A stretch of 64,000 bases of DNA from Colletotrichum lupini (GCF_023278565.1 NC_064672.1:434001-498000), one strand, 5' to 3'. Positions 46,701 to 57,090 are shown, counted from the first letter of the stretch. The notes: generated from the sequence alone by a model not told the origin. A program made the numbers and translations.

Positions 46701-46976
46701 GACGTTTGACCTTCTTCACCGACTCGCGGCAAATACCTACTCCTTGCCAACTCGACTCGCGCCCAAAGTCCGTCTTGGGCCCTTATCATCTCGACACCCG
46801 CCTCCGATCACAGCCACGCTAGAGAGTGGTGAGACACGACATTCGATATCCACGACTGCGTTCGTTGCCTCTCGATTCTTAGCTGCTGTCTATCGACTCG
46901 AAGCCAATAGCCTGACGGTCGACGAAACCTCCTCGATCACCACGACCCATCCCAAGCACCCCTAAAGCATGACACG
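43733..46976. other. Long gene-poor stretch; C/T-rich leader region at right
   Basis: 3.2 kb without a supported gene. Frames at 44362-44697 (+) and 44594-44899 (-) overlap and lack motifs. From about 45650 to 46976 the plus strand becomes pyrimidine- and CA-rich with many short ATG frames, as in long fungal promoters and 5' leaders. It most likely belongs to the gene starting at 46977. No RNA gene was recognised. Confidence 0.45.
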
Positions 46977-48776
46977 ATGGATCCCCCCGACCCCTTGCCG
47001 CTCCGAATAACGAGGAGCGCCTCCTCCTCCTCGTCACTTCATTTCAAGCCGCGCGACCGAAAGCTTCACCTTCTAGTGGCCGCTAATGGGCCCCGCGACA
47101 TATCATGGGCACAGGCTCTCGTCGTCCGTCTCTCCAAGAGTTCGGCCATTGAGATGCGCGCCATCGTCGACGACGCCGTGCCCCGCTTAAGCCAGACTGT
47201 CATCACTATGCAGAACCGATCCATGACACTGCCGCTAGGTCCGTCGCGTGCCGGCTCCGAAGCAGACGTTGACGATATTGAGTTCTACCGCCAGCAGGCA
47301 TTCGAGCTGGTCGAGTGGGCTGATCTCCTGGTTCTCGCCCCGATCGATGCCGACAACATTGCCAAGATGATGGTGGGAATCGCGGATACTTTCCTTCTTG
47401 AGGTGCTTCGCGGCTGGGACACAGCGAAAAAGGTGCTTCTCGTCCCTGGGATGAGCACGCACATGTGGGAGAACCCGGTAACGAAAAGGCAGTTAAACAA
47501 AATCAATAGCAAATGGCCTTGGGTGCGAGCTATGCCACCTATACTCTGGCACTACGACAGCGCCCACAAACACCCGAAGCGAATCGTCAATTGGAACGGC
47601 TTCAACGACGTGTTAGGCATCATCAAGAACCAAGCCGACTTGCTCGGCCTGGGTCGGGATGTGGACGTCGTCACCCATCTCGGTTACCTCGCTTCGGGTG
47701 ATCCGCGAGTATACTCCAATTTGCCGCCGGAGATCTGGACTATCATTCTCGACTTTGCCGACGACTGGGAGTTGGCGCAGGCGTTAGGGATTTTCACCAA
47801 CCTGCCCATGCCATATCCTTGGAAGCTACAACCCAGGAACCCCAACGATCCGGTGAAGGTCTACGAGCACGAATTGGAGTGGCTCGTACTTACTTGCGAC
47901 TCCACCTCTATTTGCAAAAAGCTGCTTCAGTCGCCGCCTACCTTCCACGAACTCCCAGCACTCGTCATTAAGCTTCTTATCCGCTTCTCGCTGATTGAAG
48001 TGCTTACCTGGATGGAGGCCAACCGCCCTGATCTCTTCCAGGCTTTCGACGGCAAGGTCCTCGCGACCAAGGCTTCCGCATACTTTGGACGCTCCGACGT
48101 CCTTGATTATTGGAAGGAGAGCCGATATTTCCGTGGTCGCCACCAACAGTGCTACGATGCCGAAGCCCTTGATGGGGCGTCCAAAAACGGCCATATACAG
48201 AGCCTGGACTGGTGGTGGCGGCGCTCCGGCTTACCGCTCCGCTTTACCGAGGCTGCTCTCGAGCAGGCCAGTGGAAAAGGTCATCTTCTCGTGCTTGAAT
48301 GGTGGCGTGATGCAGCTGCCCAGGACGAGAATATTGTGCTTAGACCTGGGAAGTCGCTGTTGTGGGCCGCCCAGCACGGCCAGGTTGACGTCATACGTTG
48401 GTGGGTGGCCTCTGGCATTCCTGTTGCCAATGGAGACGGCGTAGCAAAAATTGCTTCACGATGGGGTCAGGTCGGCGTTCTCGAACTTTGGAGGAAGCTA
48501 AAGGGCAACGACAAGCTCGCTTTCGACGGCGAGGTCCTCGTTCAACCTACAATCCATCAGCACATTGGGGTTCTGGAGTGGTGGCGCAAGTTCGCATATG
48601 GCGAGCTTGAAGGAATGGAAGGGCGGAAACACCGCGTCGAATACCGAACCTGCGATATCGAAGAGGCCTTGGAAGACAGTATCGGCGATCAAGAGCCGGT
48701 GCGGAAGTGGTGGGCCAGCAACGGGCTCAATCTGAGTATTCGTAATCTTGAGTGGATGAGGCCCAGGTATCTGTAG
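46977..48776 (+). CDS. Flavoprotein (HFCD)-like domain fused to F-box-like and ankyrin-like repeats
   Basis: Single exon, 599 residues. Residues about 28-200 have the layout of the flavin-binding HFCD/phosphopantothenoylcysteine-decarboxylase fold (HAL3-type): LHLLVAANG, WADLLVLAPIDADNIAKMMVG, then VPGMSTHMWENPVTKRQL. Two hallmarks are changed: the position of the catalytic His (HIEL in HAL3) reads AFEL, and PAMN is PGMS. So decarboxylase activity is unlikely and a binding or regulatory role more plausible. NLPPEIWTIILDFADDW (about residue 248) looks like an F-box-type helix. The C-terminal half is a series of ankyrin-like units (DGASKNGHIQSLDWWW, EQASGKGHLLVLEWW, WAAQHGQVDVIRWW). The combination is unusual; I know no assigned function. 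Confidence 0.8.
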   Translation: MDPPDPLPLRITRSASSSSSLHFKPRDRKLHLLVAANGPRDISWAQALVVRLSKSSAIEMRAIVDDAVPRLSQTVITMQNRSMTLPLGPSRAGSEADVDDIEFYRQQAFELVEWADLLVLAPIDADNIAKMMVGIADTFLLEVLRGWDTAKKVLLVPGMSTHMWENPVTKRQLNKINSKWPWVRAMPPILWHYDSAHKHPKRIVNWNGFNDVLGIIKNQADLLGLGRDVDVVTHLGYLASGDPRVYSNLPPEIWTIILDFADDWELAQALGIFTNLPMPYPWKLQPRNPNDPVKVYEHELEWLVLTCDSTSICKKLLQSPPTFHELPALVIKLLIRFSLIEVLTWMEANRPDLFQAFDGKVLATKASAYFGRSDVLDYWKESRYFRGRHQQCYDAEALDGASKNGHIQSLDWWWRRSGLPLRFTEAALEQASGKGHLLVLEWWRDAAAQDENIVLRPGKSLLWAAQHGQVDVIRWWVASGIPVANGDGVAKIASRWGQVGVLELWRKLKGNDKLAFDGEVLVQPTIHQHIGVLEWWRKFAYGELEGMEGRKHRVEYRTCDIEEALEDSIGDQEPVRKWWASNGLNLSIRNLEWMRPRYL

Positions 48777-49027
48777 GACTATCATGACACATTTACGGGC
48801 GTAGGCAGCATTGCTTGGGTAGCACTACACATGGCGCCTTGACATTTCTAGCATCAACATGGGCTCGAAAAAGTTTGGCGTTTACCGGGATTTCCTAGGC
48901 GTATGGGAGCGACACATGATTAAGGGAATATTATTCAAATTATAGACTGATCCCTACGACGTTCAATCACGCTTGTGTTACTCTTTTACTCATTCGCCAT
49001 TCGAATATGTACCATTTCTGATCATTT

Positions 49028-50569
49028 TCAGATAACCAGGGGCGCTGCAACGAGGAGGCCTGCGACCAAGACGGAGCCGTCGAGATTCTTTCCCAAAAAC
49101 GCGGCACCTTGGGCCGATGTTGACGTCGGCGCTGCGCTAGTCGTTGTTGTCCTTGTTGTTGACGTCGAAGATCTCGACGACGACGATGATGTCGGCCCAT
49201 CATCGCCGCCACCAAGTGTTTGCGTGGGCTGTGGGAAGTCTCTCAGAGACGTAGTCCCCGCTTCACCCCCAGGTATCGTCGCGAGTAGACTAGATGTCGC
49301 GCTTGTATCATCACCACCACCTCCGCCGCCGCCGCCGCCGCCGCCGCCTCCACCGTTGGGGTTCCGACACTTCTTGTCCCCGACACAAGTGAGGCCTGCA
49401 TTGCAGAAGTATGTTTCGCAGCAGACTTGACCGGCTGGCATACATCCGGTGCCGCAGGGTGTCTGGCCGGCCGCACACTGACTTCCTCCTCCTCCTCCTC
49501 CTCCTCCTCCTCCTCCTCCGCCGCCGCTGCTACCCTTATTGCACTTCTTATTTCCAGCACACGTCTCTCCGGCATCGCAGTAGTAGGTATTGCAGCAGAC
49601 TTGACCAGCCGGCATACATCCCGTACCGCAAGGAGTTTCGCCCGCCGAACACTGACTTCCGCCGCCAGATCCGCCGCCCTTGTCGCACTTCTTGTTCCCC
49701 AGACACTTCTCGCCGGCGTCGCAGAAGTATGTATCGCAACAGACTTGACCGGCTGGCATACATCCCGATCCGCAAGGAGTCTGACCAGCCGCACACTGGC
49801 TTCCACCACCACCACCACCTCCTCCGCTATTACAACGTTTATCGCCCACGCAAGTGTTCCCTGCGGGGCAGTAATAGGTCTGACAGCAAGTCTGTCCCGT
49901 AGGCATACACCCAGTGCCACAGAGCGTCTCCCCAGCTCCACACGAAGTGCCTCCTCCGCCACCGCCGCCTCCCTTATTACACTTCTTGTCGCCCGCACAC
50001 GTCTCCCCAGTCGGGCAGTAGTACGTCTGACAACATGTTTGTCCAGATGGCATACATCCACTCCCACACTGCGTCTGCCCGTTCCCACAGGAACTTCCTC
50101 CCCCGCCTCCGCTGCCGCCGGTACAGTGTCCATCAGAAGTACACGACTCTCCGGCATCACAGTACCCTCCGTTGGAACAACATACCGTGCCAGAAGGAAT
50201 GCAAAGCCCATTGCAAAGCACCTTCCCCGAACTACATCCCTGAGGCGGACCAGAGCACGTCTTGCCGACTTGGCAGCACCCACCCGAGGTGCAGTATTTG
50301 CCTACCTCGCAGTACCCGCCCGAACCAGTGCCACAGCATGTTCCGGTGATGGGGATGCAGCCGTTGTCGCAGGATTTCTTGCCGATGTCACACGAGGCTA
50401 CGGCCGCGGCGCCGATGTTGAGGATCGGAATTGTGGAGCCAGTGCCGGGGAAGAGGTAGGCTGGGGTCGAGAGGGACGTTGAGCCGTCGTAGTTTTGGGG
50501 CTCGTCAGCGTGGGTGAGGATTGGGAGGAGGAGGGCCGAGAGGGTTGAGAGAAGGGGTTTGGAGAGCAT
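49028..50569 (-). CDS. GPI-anchored protein of tandem cysteine-rich modules with polyglycine linkers
   Basis: Start chosen at 50569, giving MLSKPLLSTLSALLLPILTHA, a good signal peptide; an upstream in-frame ATG at 50653 would add 28 hydrophilic residues. The product is about 513 residues. After two divergent cysteine modules come five near-identical ones of about 37 residues each with the pattern C-x6-CG-G-CMP-GQ-CC-TY-C--G--C-G-K-C, separated by runs of 4-15 glycines. A Ser/Thr-rich stretch follows (TSSSSSRSSTSTTRTTTT) and the C-terminus ends in a hydrophobic GPI-signal-like segment (SVLVAGLLVAAPLVI). It is probably a cell-wall or surface protein. The modules have granulin-like paired cysteines, but I cannot assign a family. 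Confidence 0.83.
   Translation of the reverse strand: MLSKPLLSTLSALLLPILTHADEPQNYDGSTSLSTPAYLFPGTGSTIPILNIGAAAVASCDIGKKSCDNGCIPITGTCCGTGSGGYCEVGKYCTSGGCCQVGKTCSGPPQGCSSGKVLCNGLCIPSGTVCCSNGGYCDAGESCTSDGHCTGGSGGGGGSSCGNGQTQCGSGCMPSGQTCCQTYYCPTGETCAGDKKCNKGGGGGGGGTSCGAGETLCGTGCMPTGQTCCQTYYCPAGNTCVGDKRCNSGGGGGGGGSQCAAGQTPCGSGCMPAGQVCCDTYFCDAGEKCLGNKKCDKGGGSGGGSQCSAGETPCGTGCMPAGQVCCNTYYCDAGETCAGNKKCNKGSSGGGGGGGGGGGGGGSQCAAGQTPCGTGCMPAGQVCCETYFCNAGLTCVGDKKCRNPNGGGGGGGGGGGGGGDDTSATSSLLATIPGGEAGTTSLRDFPQPTQTLGGGDDGPTSSSSSRSSTSTTRTTTTSAAPTSTSAQGAAFLGKNLDGSVLVAGLLVAAPLVI
49322..49346. repeat. CCG trinucleotide tract encoding polyglycine
   Basis: Runs of CCG within the coding region of the cysteine-module protein; read on the minus strand as GGC glycine codons in the last linker. 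Confidence 0.7.
49484..49519. repeat. TCC/GGA microsatellite encoding the longest glycine linker
   Basis: About twelve TCC units, read on the minus strand as GGA glycine codons. Replication slippage here would change linker length without breaking the frame. Confidence 0.8.
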
Positions 50570-52792
50570 GGTTGGGTGCTTGTGATGTGTGCTCTTTGAG
50601 GATTTGGTCTTGAAAGGGGACAACGTGTCTGGGTAGGTTCGCCTGAAGCTCAAAGGCTTTGAGGGGGGCGGGGGACACGAGATCGTTGGACAGCTTCAGA
50701 GACTTATGTTGTGGTATATGTAGTTCTTGGCCAGACCCAAGTCCAGGAAGAAAGACAGGTCTTGTGAGGCAGGTGTCTTGGACCTTGACATTTCCGCGGC
50801 TTTCTCTGGAGTCCTGCTCAAAGGTAGCCACTCACACAAAGCCGTTGATCAGGCTGAGGGCATATCCGTACCATATTGGTAGAAATTTAGAGCTGAATAC
50901 AAGCTTCCAACCCCGGACCTTGCTCATCGCTCGTTAGCTCCCTTGTCGAGGCTTACCCGACGTCAATCTCTATTTCTTGGGTGCTTGTTTGCGGTCAAGT
51001 CACACGGACCGACGGACGGCAGGTGGGATGAACAATACGACGGGCGTTCACCTTGTTGCCAAGTCCCTTAATCCCTTGATTGACAAGGCAATTGTTTCTT
51101 GGCAAGGCGGGTTTGTTGTACTCTGTACAAGAACTAGAGTCAGTACCGACCCTTCGAATGGGGACGGAAAGGGGTTTGAGTGTATGAATACCGGTGGGCG
51201 GAAGGGTGTGGATTGATTAGAGAGTGCGGGTGAGCCTTGTGGGGATGAGCTAGATATGCAGGGTTTAATGATAACCAGGCATCTGCACTTTGAAGGCGCT
51301 TCCTTTCCACATGGTTTGATTAGAGGATCATGAGTGGCGTCTCGTGTTCAGATAGGTAGCTCTAGACGTTGAAGAACAGAATGGGTGAGTAGAAATGGCC
51401 CCGAGAGGGGCTCCATCGCGGAGCACCAGAGGACAGGATACAGTCGGGCAGCTACGGAGTGAACCCGAGTCTATCACTGGCCTTGAAGATCGCTGGTATC
51501 ATCTACAGCCTCAGATCATCAATCCTGCCTGAATTCAGTCAAAGCTATTAGTCCGACTGACATCACCTGCCACCGCAAGGCATGACTCCGAGTCCGAGTC
51601 CGCCTCCGCCTGTCGACCCCGTCCCCGCATTCCTGTCAGCCTGGGCTAGCGAGCTCAGCTCGTTTAACCTTGTTTATCTAGCTCCCCTAACTTATTAGCT
51701 CCTGCGAGTAAGCGAAGTGAAGCTGTCAAGCTAATGCCGATTCAAGGCGCAGATCGCCAACACGTATCAAATGCTTACTCTGACTCGGGCGCGAGATGAC
51801 CCGCTCAGAGCTACATGATTGGCAAGAGACAGATTAACAACGTTTTCAACCGTGCAATCGTACATGCACAGTACTACATAGTACACACACTTCAAACGAC
51901 GTAGGTTTGGCCAACAAAATAAGGTCCTGTCAGACTTTTCACGCCCTAACGGCGACTGGCGCGGTACGGCTGAGTCGAATTTGACGACTGTGACGAATGG
52001 AGTTGAGGGGATCCCCGAGAGAGGCGTTCGCTAGTCCCAGAGTCGCAGTTGGACCCTTGTGTAAGTTATGTTGTGGCTTGAGGTTGCTTTTGAGTTGGCG
52101 GCTTGGCATTCCTAGACTCTAAGCATCGCTTGCGGGTTCCTTGCGAAATTGGCAGGTTGGGGTCAAGCAGGCTGTCAGAATGGAACGCCAGAATTGTTGC
52201 CTGGCAAGCCACTAGATAGTAATTTGCTGGTGTACAAGGACTACCATTCGATCTTTCATGACTCCTGGAGATCATCAATTGACTCTGAAATCCCACTCAA
52301 TGACTATTCAGAGTGAACTTATTTCCATGTGTTGGCATCGTGATGGTGTGGTCGAACAACGAGTGAGCCCGCTATGTGTGGTAGGTAACTAGGTTTCTCG
52401 ATTGAACGGGATTCCTGCCGTCTTACGGACCTGAATCGTGAGCACATTTCAGTACCTAGGTGATGTTTTGTTTCGGGTGCTGGCTTTTGGCAAGGCGTCC
52501 CCTTATCAATGACATTGATGCACCCCAACCGTCAATAATGTGACATTGGCGGTTTGAGTTGGGTGCGCAGAAGCCATGGACAGCGATGTTGTAAGTCAAG
52601 GGAATGAGGGGCTGACATAAGTGGCGTTTTTAATCTGATGGGGTCGTAAAAAGACACAAAAGGCCAGAATTGGAGTCTCCGCTTTTCCGGGAACCCGAAC
52701 GCACAGAATTTGATGCTCAGAAGCGCAGAGTCTGGCAAAACCTCGCAAACCAGAACTGACAACATCAATCACCCGAAATCGTTGCCCCAAAC
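50570..52792. other. Intergenic, no supported protein gene
   Basis: 2.2 kb upstream of the cysteine-module gene. Only short overlapping frames occur. It ends at the tRNA-Ser terminator. Confidence 0.45.
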
Positions 52793-52797
52793 AAAAA
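52793..52797 (-). terminator. Pol III T5 terminator of tRNA-Ser
   Basis: Five thymines on the minus strand five bases after the tRNA 3' end. Confidence 0.8.
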
Positions 52798-52801
52798 GTG
52801 T

Positions 52802-52883
52802 CGACGTTGGCCTGATTCGAACAGACGCTCCCGAAGGAACAAGATTTCTAGTCTTGCGCATTAGACCACTCTGCCACAACGCC
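52802..52883 (-). tRNA. tRNA-Ser (anticodon AGA)
   Basis: 82 nt with no intron. The acceptor stem GGCGTTG pairs fully with CAACGTC (one G-T), followed by the discriminator G. The anticodon stem CAAGA/TCTTG encloses the loop CTAGAAA, giving anticodon AGA. A long variable arm (TTCC-TTCG-GGAG type) is typical of serine tRNA. The internal A box TGGCAGAGTGG and B box TGTTCGAATCA are present, with a T5 terminator downstream. Confidence 0.95.
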
Positions 52884-54916
52884 GGAGTGTAATTCAACCC
52901 GCTTCGAGGCGGGGATGGTGGGATCTGGCTTGCTGTCCTTCATGATCCCAGGCGGGCCGTGACGAAGGTACATGTCTAAGCAGTTGCCCGCGTGAGGTGT
53001 GGATTTTGGATGAGATGTCACTTGCTCATGAAGTTGCGAGGTGCTGAGAAGAAAAGCGCCCAGGGCAGGTGTTTCTTAACGTGTTGTTGCGTTACATCCC
53101 ATTGCACTTGAGCGTGTTGCTTGAAATCTTCTCAAGTCTTCCTCAAAATATGTCTCTGCCAACCTTAGGCCGCCCACAGCTTCGGGATCGAAGTCCGTGA
53201 TCTCATGTTAGAAGCAAACCCGTGCTTGCTCCCTAGACGCGAAAGGCAACCACTGTCCCCCTCGCCAAGTAGACCATCTCGAACCGTTGGCGAATGCGAA
53301 CTTGCCGACTGTCCGGCGCCAAGGTTATCAAGAGCCTCGGAAACTCTGCACTCGCTGGCGGTACCAAAAAAAAAAAGTGCTAAATGACACGAGGTCTGAG
53401 ACTGCCCCTGACCCTGAGCCGATCAGACGAACGGGGTCACCCGGATTTTTGGAGAGGGGAAGTCCAGCCGGCGGGGCTGCATGGGGCATTTGGGGTCTGA
53501 AATTTTTTGAACGCTGAACCCATGTTGATTCCGGTTGCTGGCTGTCGTCCGTTCTTATTCTAAATGTATCCTGGCATGAGCTTCGGAAAGTTGATGTAAT
53601 CAGGAATAGCGCTCTAGTCTTTGTGAGCTGTGAGCAACTCCGCTTGTTTTTGCTATTTTTACCTTATTCTTACGTTTACTCAATACTAGGCGAGTACCTC
53701 GGTCTTCCATTGACTGGAGCCGTCTGATTGATATACCTAGTGCAGATCTGAGATCACGTTCAGACATCGAAGAACTCCTGTTTGCCAAAGCCTGGCATGG
53801 CGTGAAGGGCTAAGGCTTGCTGTCGCTACATCTTGCCAACAATATTTGCATGCGATAGTGGTTGATATCTTGCCAAGACCAACGCCGATTAGACTTCTCG
53901 GTGGTCTTACTTTCGTCACATCAGACCGTTCCGCCGGGTTCGCGAGGAAGACAAGTTGACCTGATGCCAAATACTTGGCATGGAATGATGTCCCTTTCGG
54001 ACAGCTGGGCGGAAAGCTATCCAACAGGCGATCTTGGCGGGGTAATAATCCATATCGCCTGGTAAAGAATTGTATCCCAAGTCAACCATGTAACCCGATA
54101 CGACGGTAAAACTCCTTAGATTGCGTACGTGAGCCCAGCAAGTCATCGCACGGCTCATCGTCTCTCACTTGTTGCGCTGCCAAGTTTGTCTCCGCCGTCA
54201 TAGCCGTGCCCACTTGCAGGATCACTCCCAAAGCCAATATGGCTCTCTACCGACTTGCGAAGTTCTCTCTCGAAACAGATTCAGCTGCAAACTACGGGCA
54301 GCTCCAGGCAAGAAGTAACGAGGAGATCGGATTTCTCTTGTCGTGAGACTATTCCCGCCTTGCGTCCATGAAACGGTCAAAATATGGGTCTCCATATCGG
54401 TCTCATTGGCTGCACATCACGGATGATGCGCGACCAGGCCTTACCCCAGACAACCCGAAACGGCTTGCCTGTCAGACATCTTGACTTGGAGTGTGTCGCT
54501 AAATCCTGCCAACCAATTTCGTCGTATTAATAGAACAGCCCGGGTCTGATTGCTAAAACCAGCCTCTTGAGAGGTCAACCACGATGCGTCCGATGGTTGT
54601 CCATTATGTGATGGAAGTTTGGACAGGTGCTAATCTTGGCTCAAACATGGCCTCACCGACTCCTCCCAAATGCCTCAATGAGACGGAGCTGTCTCAACAC
54701 AGTGGCGTCTTGGCTGAGGTTTAGATGGTGGACTACGGACAAGTTAGATACATAAAGCAGTGTGAAAGGTCTCTCAAAGTCAGTTTCGAGTAGAAAGTCT
54801 TCAGCCTCCAACGCGTCTTCCCTTTCGAGTTTATCTATCAAATTCGGTCGTGCGCTGGTTCGCCGGCATCTCATAATCATTCAATTCGAGACAAAGCCTA
54901 TTTCCACGATACCATC
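52884..54916. other. Intergenic, no supported gene
   Basis: 2.0 kb. Short frames on both strands (for example 53737-54024 and 54653-54880 on the minus strand) have no motif, consistent splice chain or signal peptide. Confidence 0.45.
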
Positions 54917-55735
54917 ATGACGTTCGAATGTCTCCTCCCACTGAGGCTGTTTAGCCCTGCCTTCTTCTACTCGATCCTTCTCTTCTGTTCCATCGCCATC
55001 CTTACTAAGGCTGAAGATCCCACCTCTTCACCAGCTCAGCAAAGCGCACCCTTCGTAGACCAGGCCACAGGCCTGGGTATGGAGCGCTTCTTCGGAGCCC
55101 GTACCTCGTTTGCCTTCGCGATGGCTCTGCCAGAAACAACTTCATCATCTTTCATCGGCCAATTGTCTTTCCCGCTAGTCAACGGTGCTGGATGGGGCGC
55201 CATGGGCTTGACCGGCGACATGGAAGGAAACTTCTTCCTGGCAGCATGGCCGGATGGCAATGGTGGTGTCATGGCTACATTCCGCCAAGGAACCAACGAG
55301 GACAACCCACCCGAAGTCAAGGGCAACTTCGCCGTCCGGCCTATTGCAGAGGGCGTCTCCGTTAACGCGACGTCTCTGACTTATACCTTTCTCTGCGAGA
55401 ACTGTCTAGATGCGACTTTGGGACTCGGTCCGGAGGCCACGAGTGCCAACGCCGTAATGGGATGGGCTCTGTCGGAGAAGGCCGTGAGAAACCCCGGAAA
55501 CCCTGGGGCAACCTTGGGGTTCCACGAGCGAGGATTCGGTCCGTTTACTGCGCGGCTAGGTAACGCAAAGTCTGCACAGTTTGATGCTGTAGCTGCCACG
55601 GCTGGGCAGCCCGTTGCTGGCTCAAGTCGAGCGGTTGCGGTGACCCCCAATGCGTTCCGCGAGGGGGACGGTGGAGATGACGATGAGAAGAAAGGGGGTG
55701 GAAAGGGCGGAGATGATGACGATGATGATGATTAG
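54917..55735 (+). CDS. Secreted cellobiose-dehydrogenase-type cytochrome (heme b) domain protein
   Basis: Single exon, 272 residues. A hydrophobic N-terminus (about residues 10-31) serves as signal peptide. The body matches the CDH cytochrome domain: FAFAMALPETTSSSFIGQ, GWGAMGLTGDMEGNFFLAAWP, and YTFLCENC with the usual cysteine pair (residues 160 and 163). The probable heme ligands are Met102 in GLTGDM and His203 in GFHERGFGPF, by analogy with the Met/His pair of CDH. No flavin dehydrogenase or cellulose-binding domain follows; the end is a Lys/Gly/Asp-rich tail finishing in seven aspartates. Stand-alone versions may pass electrons to extracellular oxidases such as LPMOs. The family is clear; partner and redox role are inferred. 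Confidence 0.85.
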   Translation: MTFECLLPLRLFSPAFFYSILLFCSIAILTKAEDPTSSPAQQSAPFVDQATGLGMERFFGARTSFAFAMALPETTSSSFIGQLSFPLVNGAGWGAMGLTGDMEGNFFLAAWPDGNGGVMATFRQGTNEDNPPEVKGNFAVRPIAEGVSVNATSLTYTFLCENCLDATLGLGPEATSANAVMGWALSEKAVRNPGNPGATLGFHERGFGPFTARLGNAKSAQFDAVAATAGQPVAGSSRAVAVTPNAFREGDGGDDDEKKGGGKGGDDDDDDD

Positions 55736-55807
55736 CCAATTAGTTAATTTACTAAATCTAAATAAAATCAACTGTTAAAGATTGCTCGTTGAAGAGCTCT
55801 GCTCAAC

Positions 55808-56283
55808 TCAATTCACCTTTACAATAGACCAGTACTGCCTACATGTAGCTCCTGCAAAAGTTTTGAGTTTCTGACCACTTCTGGACCCCTCTGATTTGGT
55901 GCAAGCCTGAACTAGATCAACCGCATTCTGCTTCTGTGACAGCACGTATTTCCAGTGGGAAAGATTATACGTCTGAATAGCGTAGGAATTTGCAATCGTA
56001 CTAAAACTAATATCGATAGTCAGGGTAGCAACAATGAGTGCTGTCCAAAACGTGATGAGCTTTGACGGATTCCGGCTATCCTGATCAACCGAGGTTTCAG
56101 AGCACCTCCCATACATCTCAATCATGGATCTTACCCCGCAAGAAGAATATACATCTTGGGCGGGATCCGTGTTCGACTACCTTGCAAGGTAGATCACTGA
56201 GTTTATTGATATCGCACATCTCAAAAACTGTCTTGAGTTCTGAACCCCTCTTGCGAGTGCGACCATTCCAATCAGGGGCAGAT
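55808..56283 (-). pseudogene. Relic of a membrane-protein C-terminus
   Basis: A 105-codon frame (55808-56125) contains SRNPSKLITFWTALIVATLT and a long hydrophobic segment. It resembles the C-terminal transmembrane segment of a class of uncharacterised fungal proteins in which a D-R-N-P sequence precedes FW and a membrane helix. Upstream the frame has stops, and similar sequence continues in another frame. Low-confidence relic lying between the cytochrome gene and the SDR fragment. Confidence 0.3.
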
Positions 56284-57090
56284 CTATAGCAAAGTATCAG
56301 AAGAAACCTCCTTCCAGTCATCCACCAGTTTAATTGTGTCAGCACACTTCTTGGTCAACTGAGAAACTGCGTCCGGTCCAAGGGCAAGGCTGACAGGTAA
56401 GGGTCGCCCCTGAGCACTTCCTCTGGATCCGACCGTGTCAATGATGCGAGAAACTGCCTTGGCGGGATCTCCAGGTTGCTGTTGATGAGCTCCCTTAAAT
56501 TGGGCATAGAGCGGATCAACAATAGGCTTGTAGTCCGGGTTCTTCGTCTCAACATAGACAGTGTTGTTGGCGTTGAGCAGTTCGGTGCGGAAGAAACCTG
56601 GCTCTACGAGAAGTGTCTTGAGCCCCAATGGTGCAACCTCAAGATTAAGGGCCTCAACAGCACCTGATTTCAGGGGACGTTAGTCAAGAAAGTTCCTCAT
56701 CCCGCCATTCACACTTTTCTTTGGAGAGCCGGGGGGAATACCTCTCAAGGCGCTTTTAGAAGCGCAATACGCCCCTAGCGTAGGAATACCTCCCCACGCG
56801 GCGGTAGATCCTATGAAGACAAATGTCCCAGATTTGCGTGCTCGAAAATGAGGTAAGAAGGCTCGAGTGGTACCAAGTGGTCCAAAAAGGTGCGTCTGAA
56901 AGACTTTGTTCCAATCTTCCTGGCTAATATTTCATGGATCAGGTACACGTACCTTCAATAAGGATCAAGAAGCGATGAGTCAAGTGAGCGCAACTAGCCT
57001 GTCGTCCTCGATGGTTCCAAAGTGGGAGTAGCCTGCATTGTTGACTAGCACATCAACACTGCCGTAGATGCTGAGGCTGTCCTGGGCCAC
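56284..57090 (-). pseudogene. Short-chain dehydrogenase gene, 5' half removed by retrotransposon
   Basis: On the minus strand, coding sequence starts abruptly at the LTR (57090) with VAQDSLSIYGSVDVLVNNAG, the NNAG motif after beta-4 of classical SDRs. It continues in 56742 to about 56923 with VFIGSTAAWGG (catalytic Ser) and GAYCASKSA (catalytic Tyr and Lys), and in 56284-56663 with VEPGFFRTEL to a normal stop. The first intron ends around 56995-56999; a GC donor (AG|GCTAGT) or a weak GT donor (GTTGCG) both fit. The dinucleotide-binding N-terminus (TGxxxGxG) is absent and should lie beyond the element, outside this window. The protein would be an NAD(P)H-dependent oxidoreductase; it cannot be made from this locus as it stands. 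Confidence 0.83.

Noticed and set aside
46513..46965. 150-codon frame ending just before the flavoprotein-like gene
   Set aside because: Begins with GTG, is Thr/Pro/Ser-rich as expected of a C/A-rich leader, and has no motif; treated as 5' leader sequence.
49330..50150. Possible CRISPR-like spaced repeats
   Set aside because: The repeats are coding modules in frame with varying linkers in a eukaryotic genome; no short identical direct repeats with unique spacers.
49243..50283. Long alternate minus-strand frame (346 codons) and a plus-strand frame of 351 codons (49427-50482) over the cysteine-module gene
   Set aside because: Both result from the GC-rich triplet repeats; their translations are low-complexity Ser/Ala/Arg strings without signal or domain, while the chosen frame has regular cysteines, signal peptide and GPI end.
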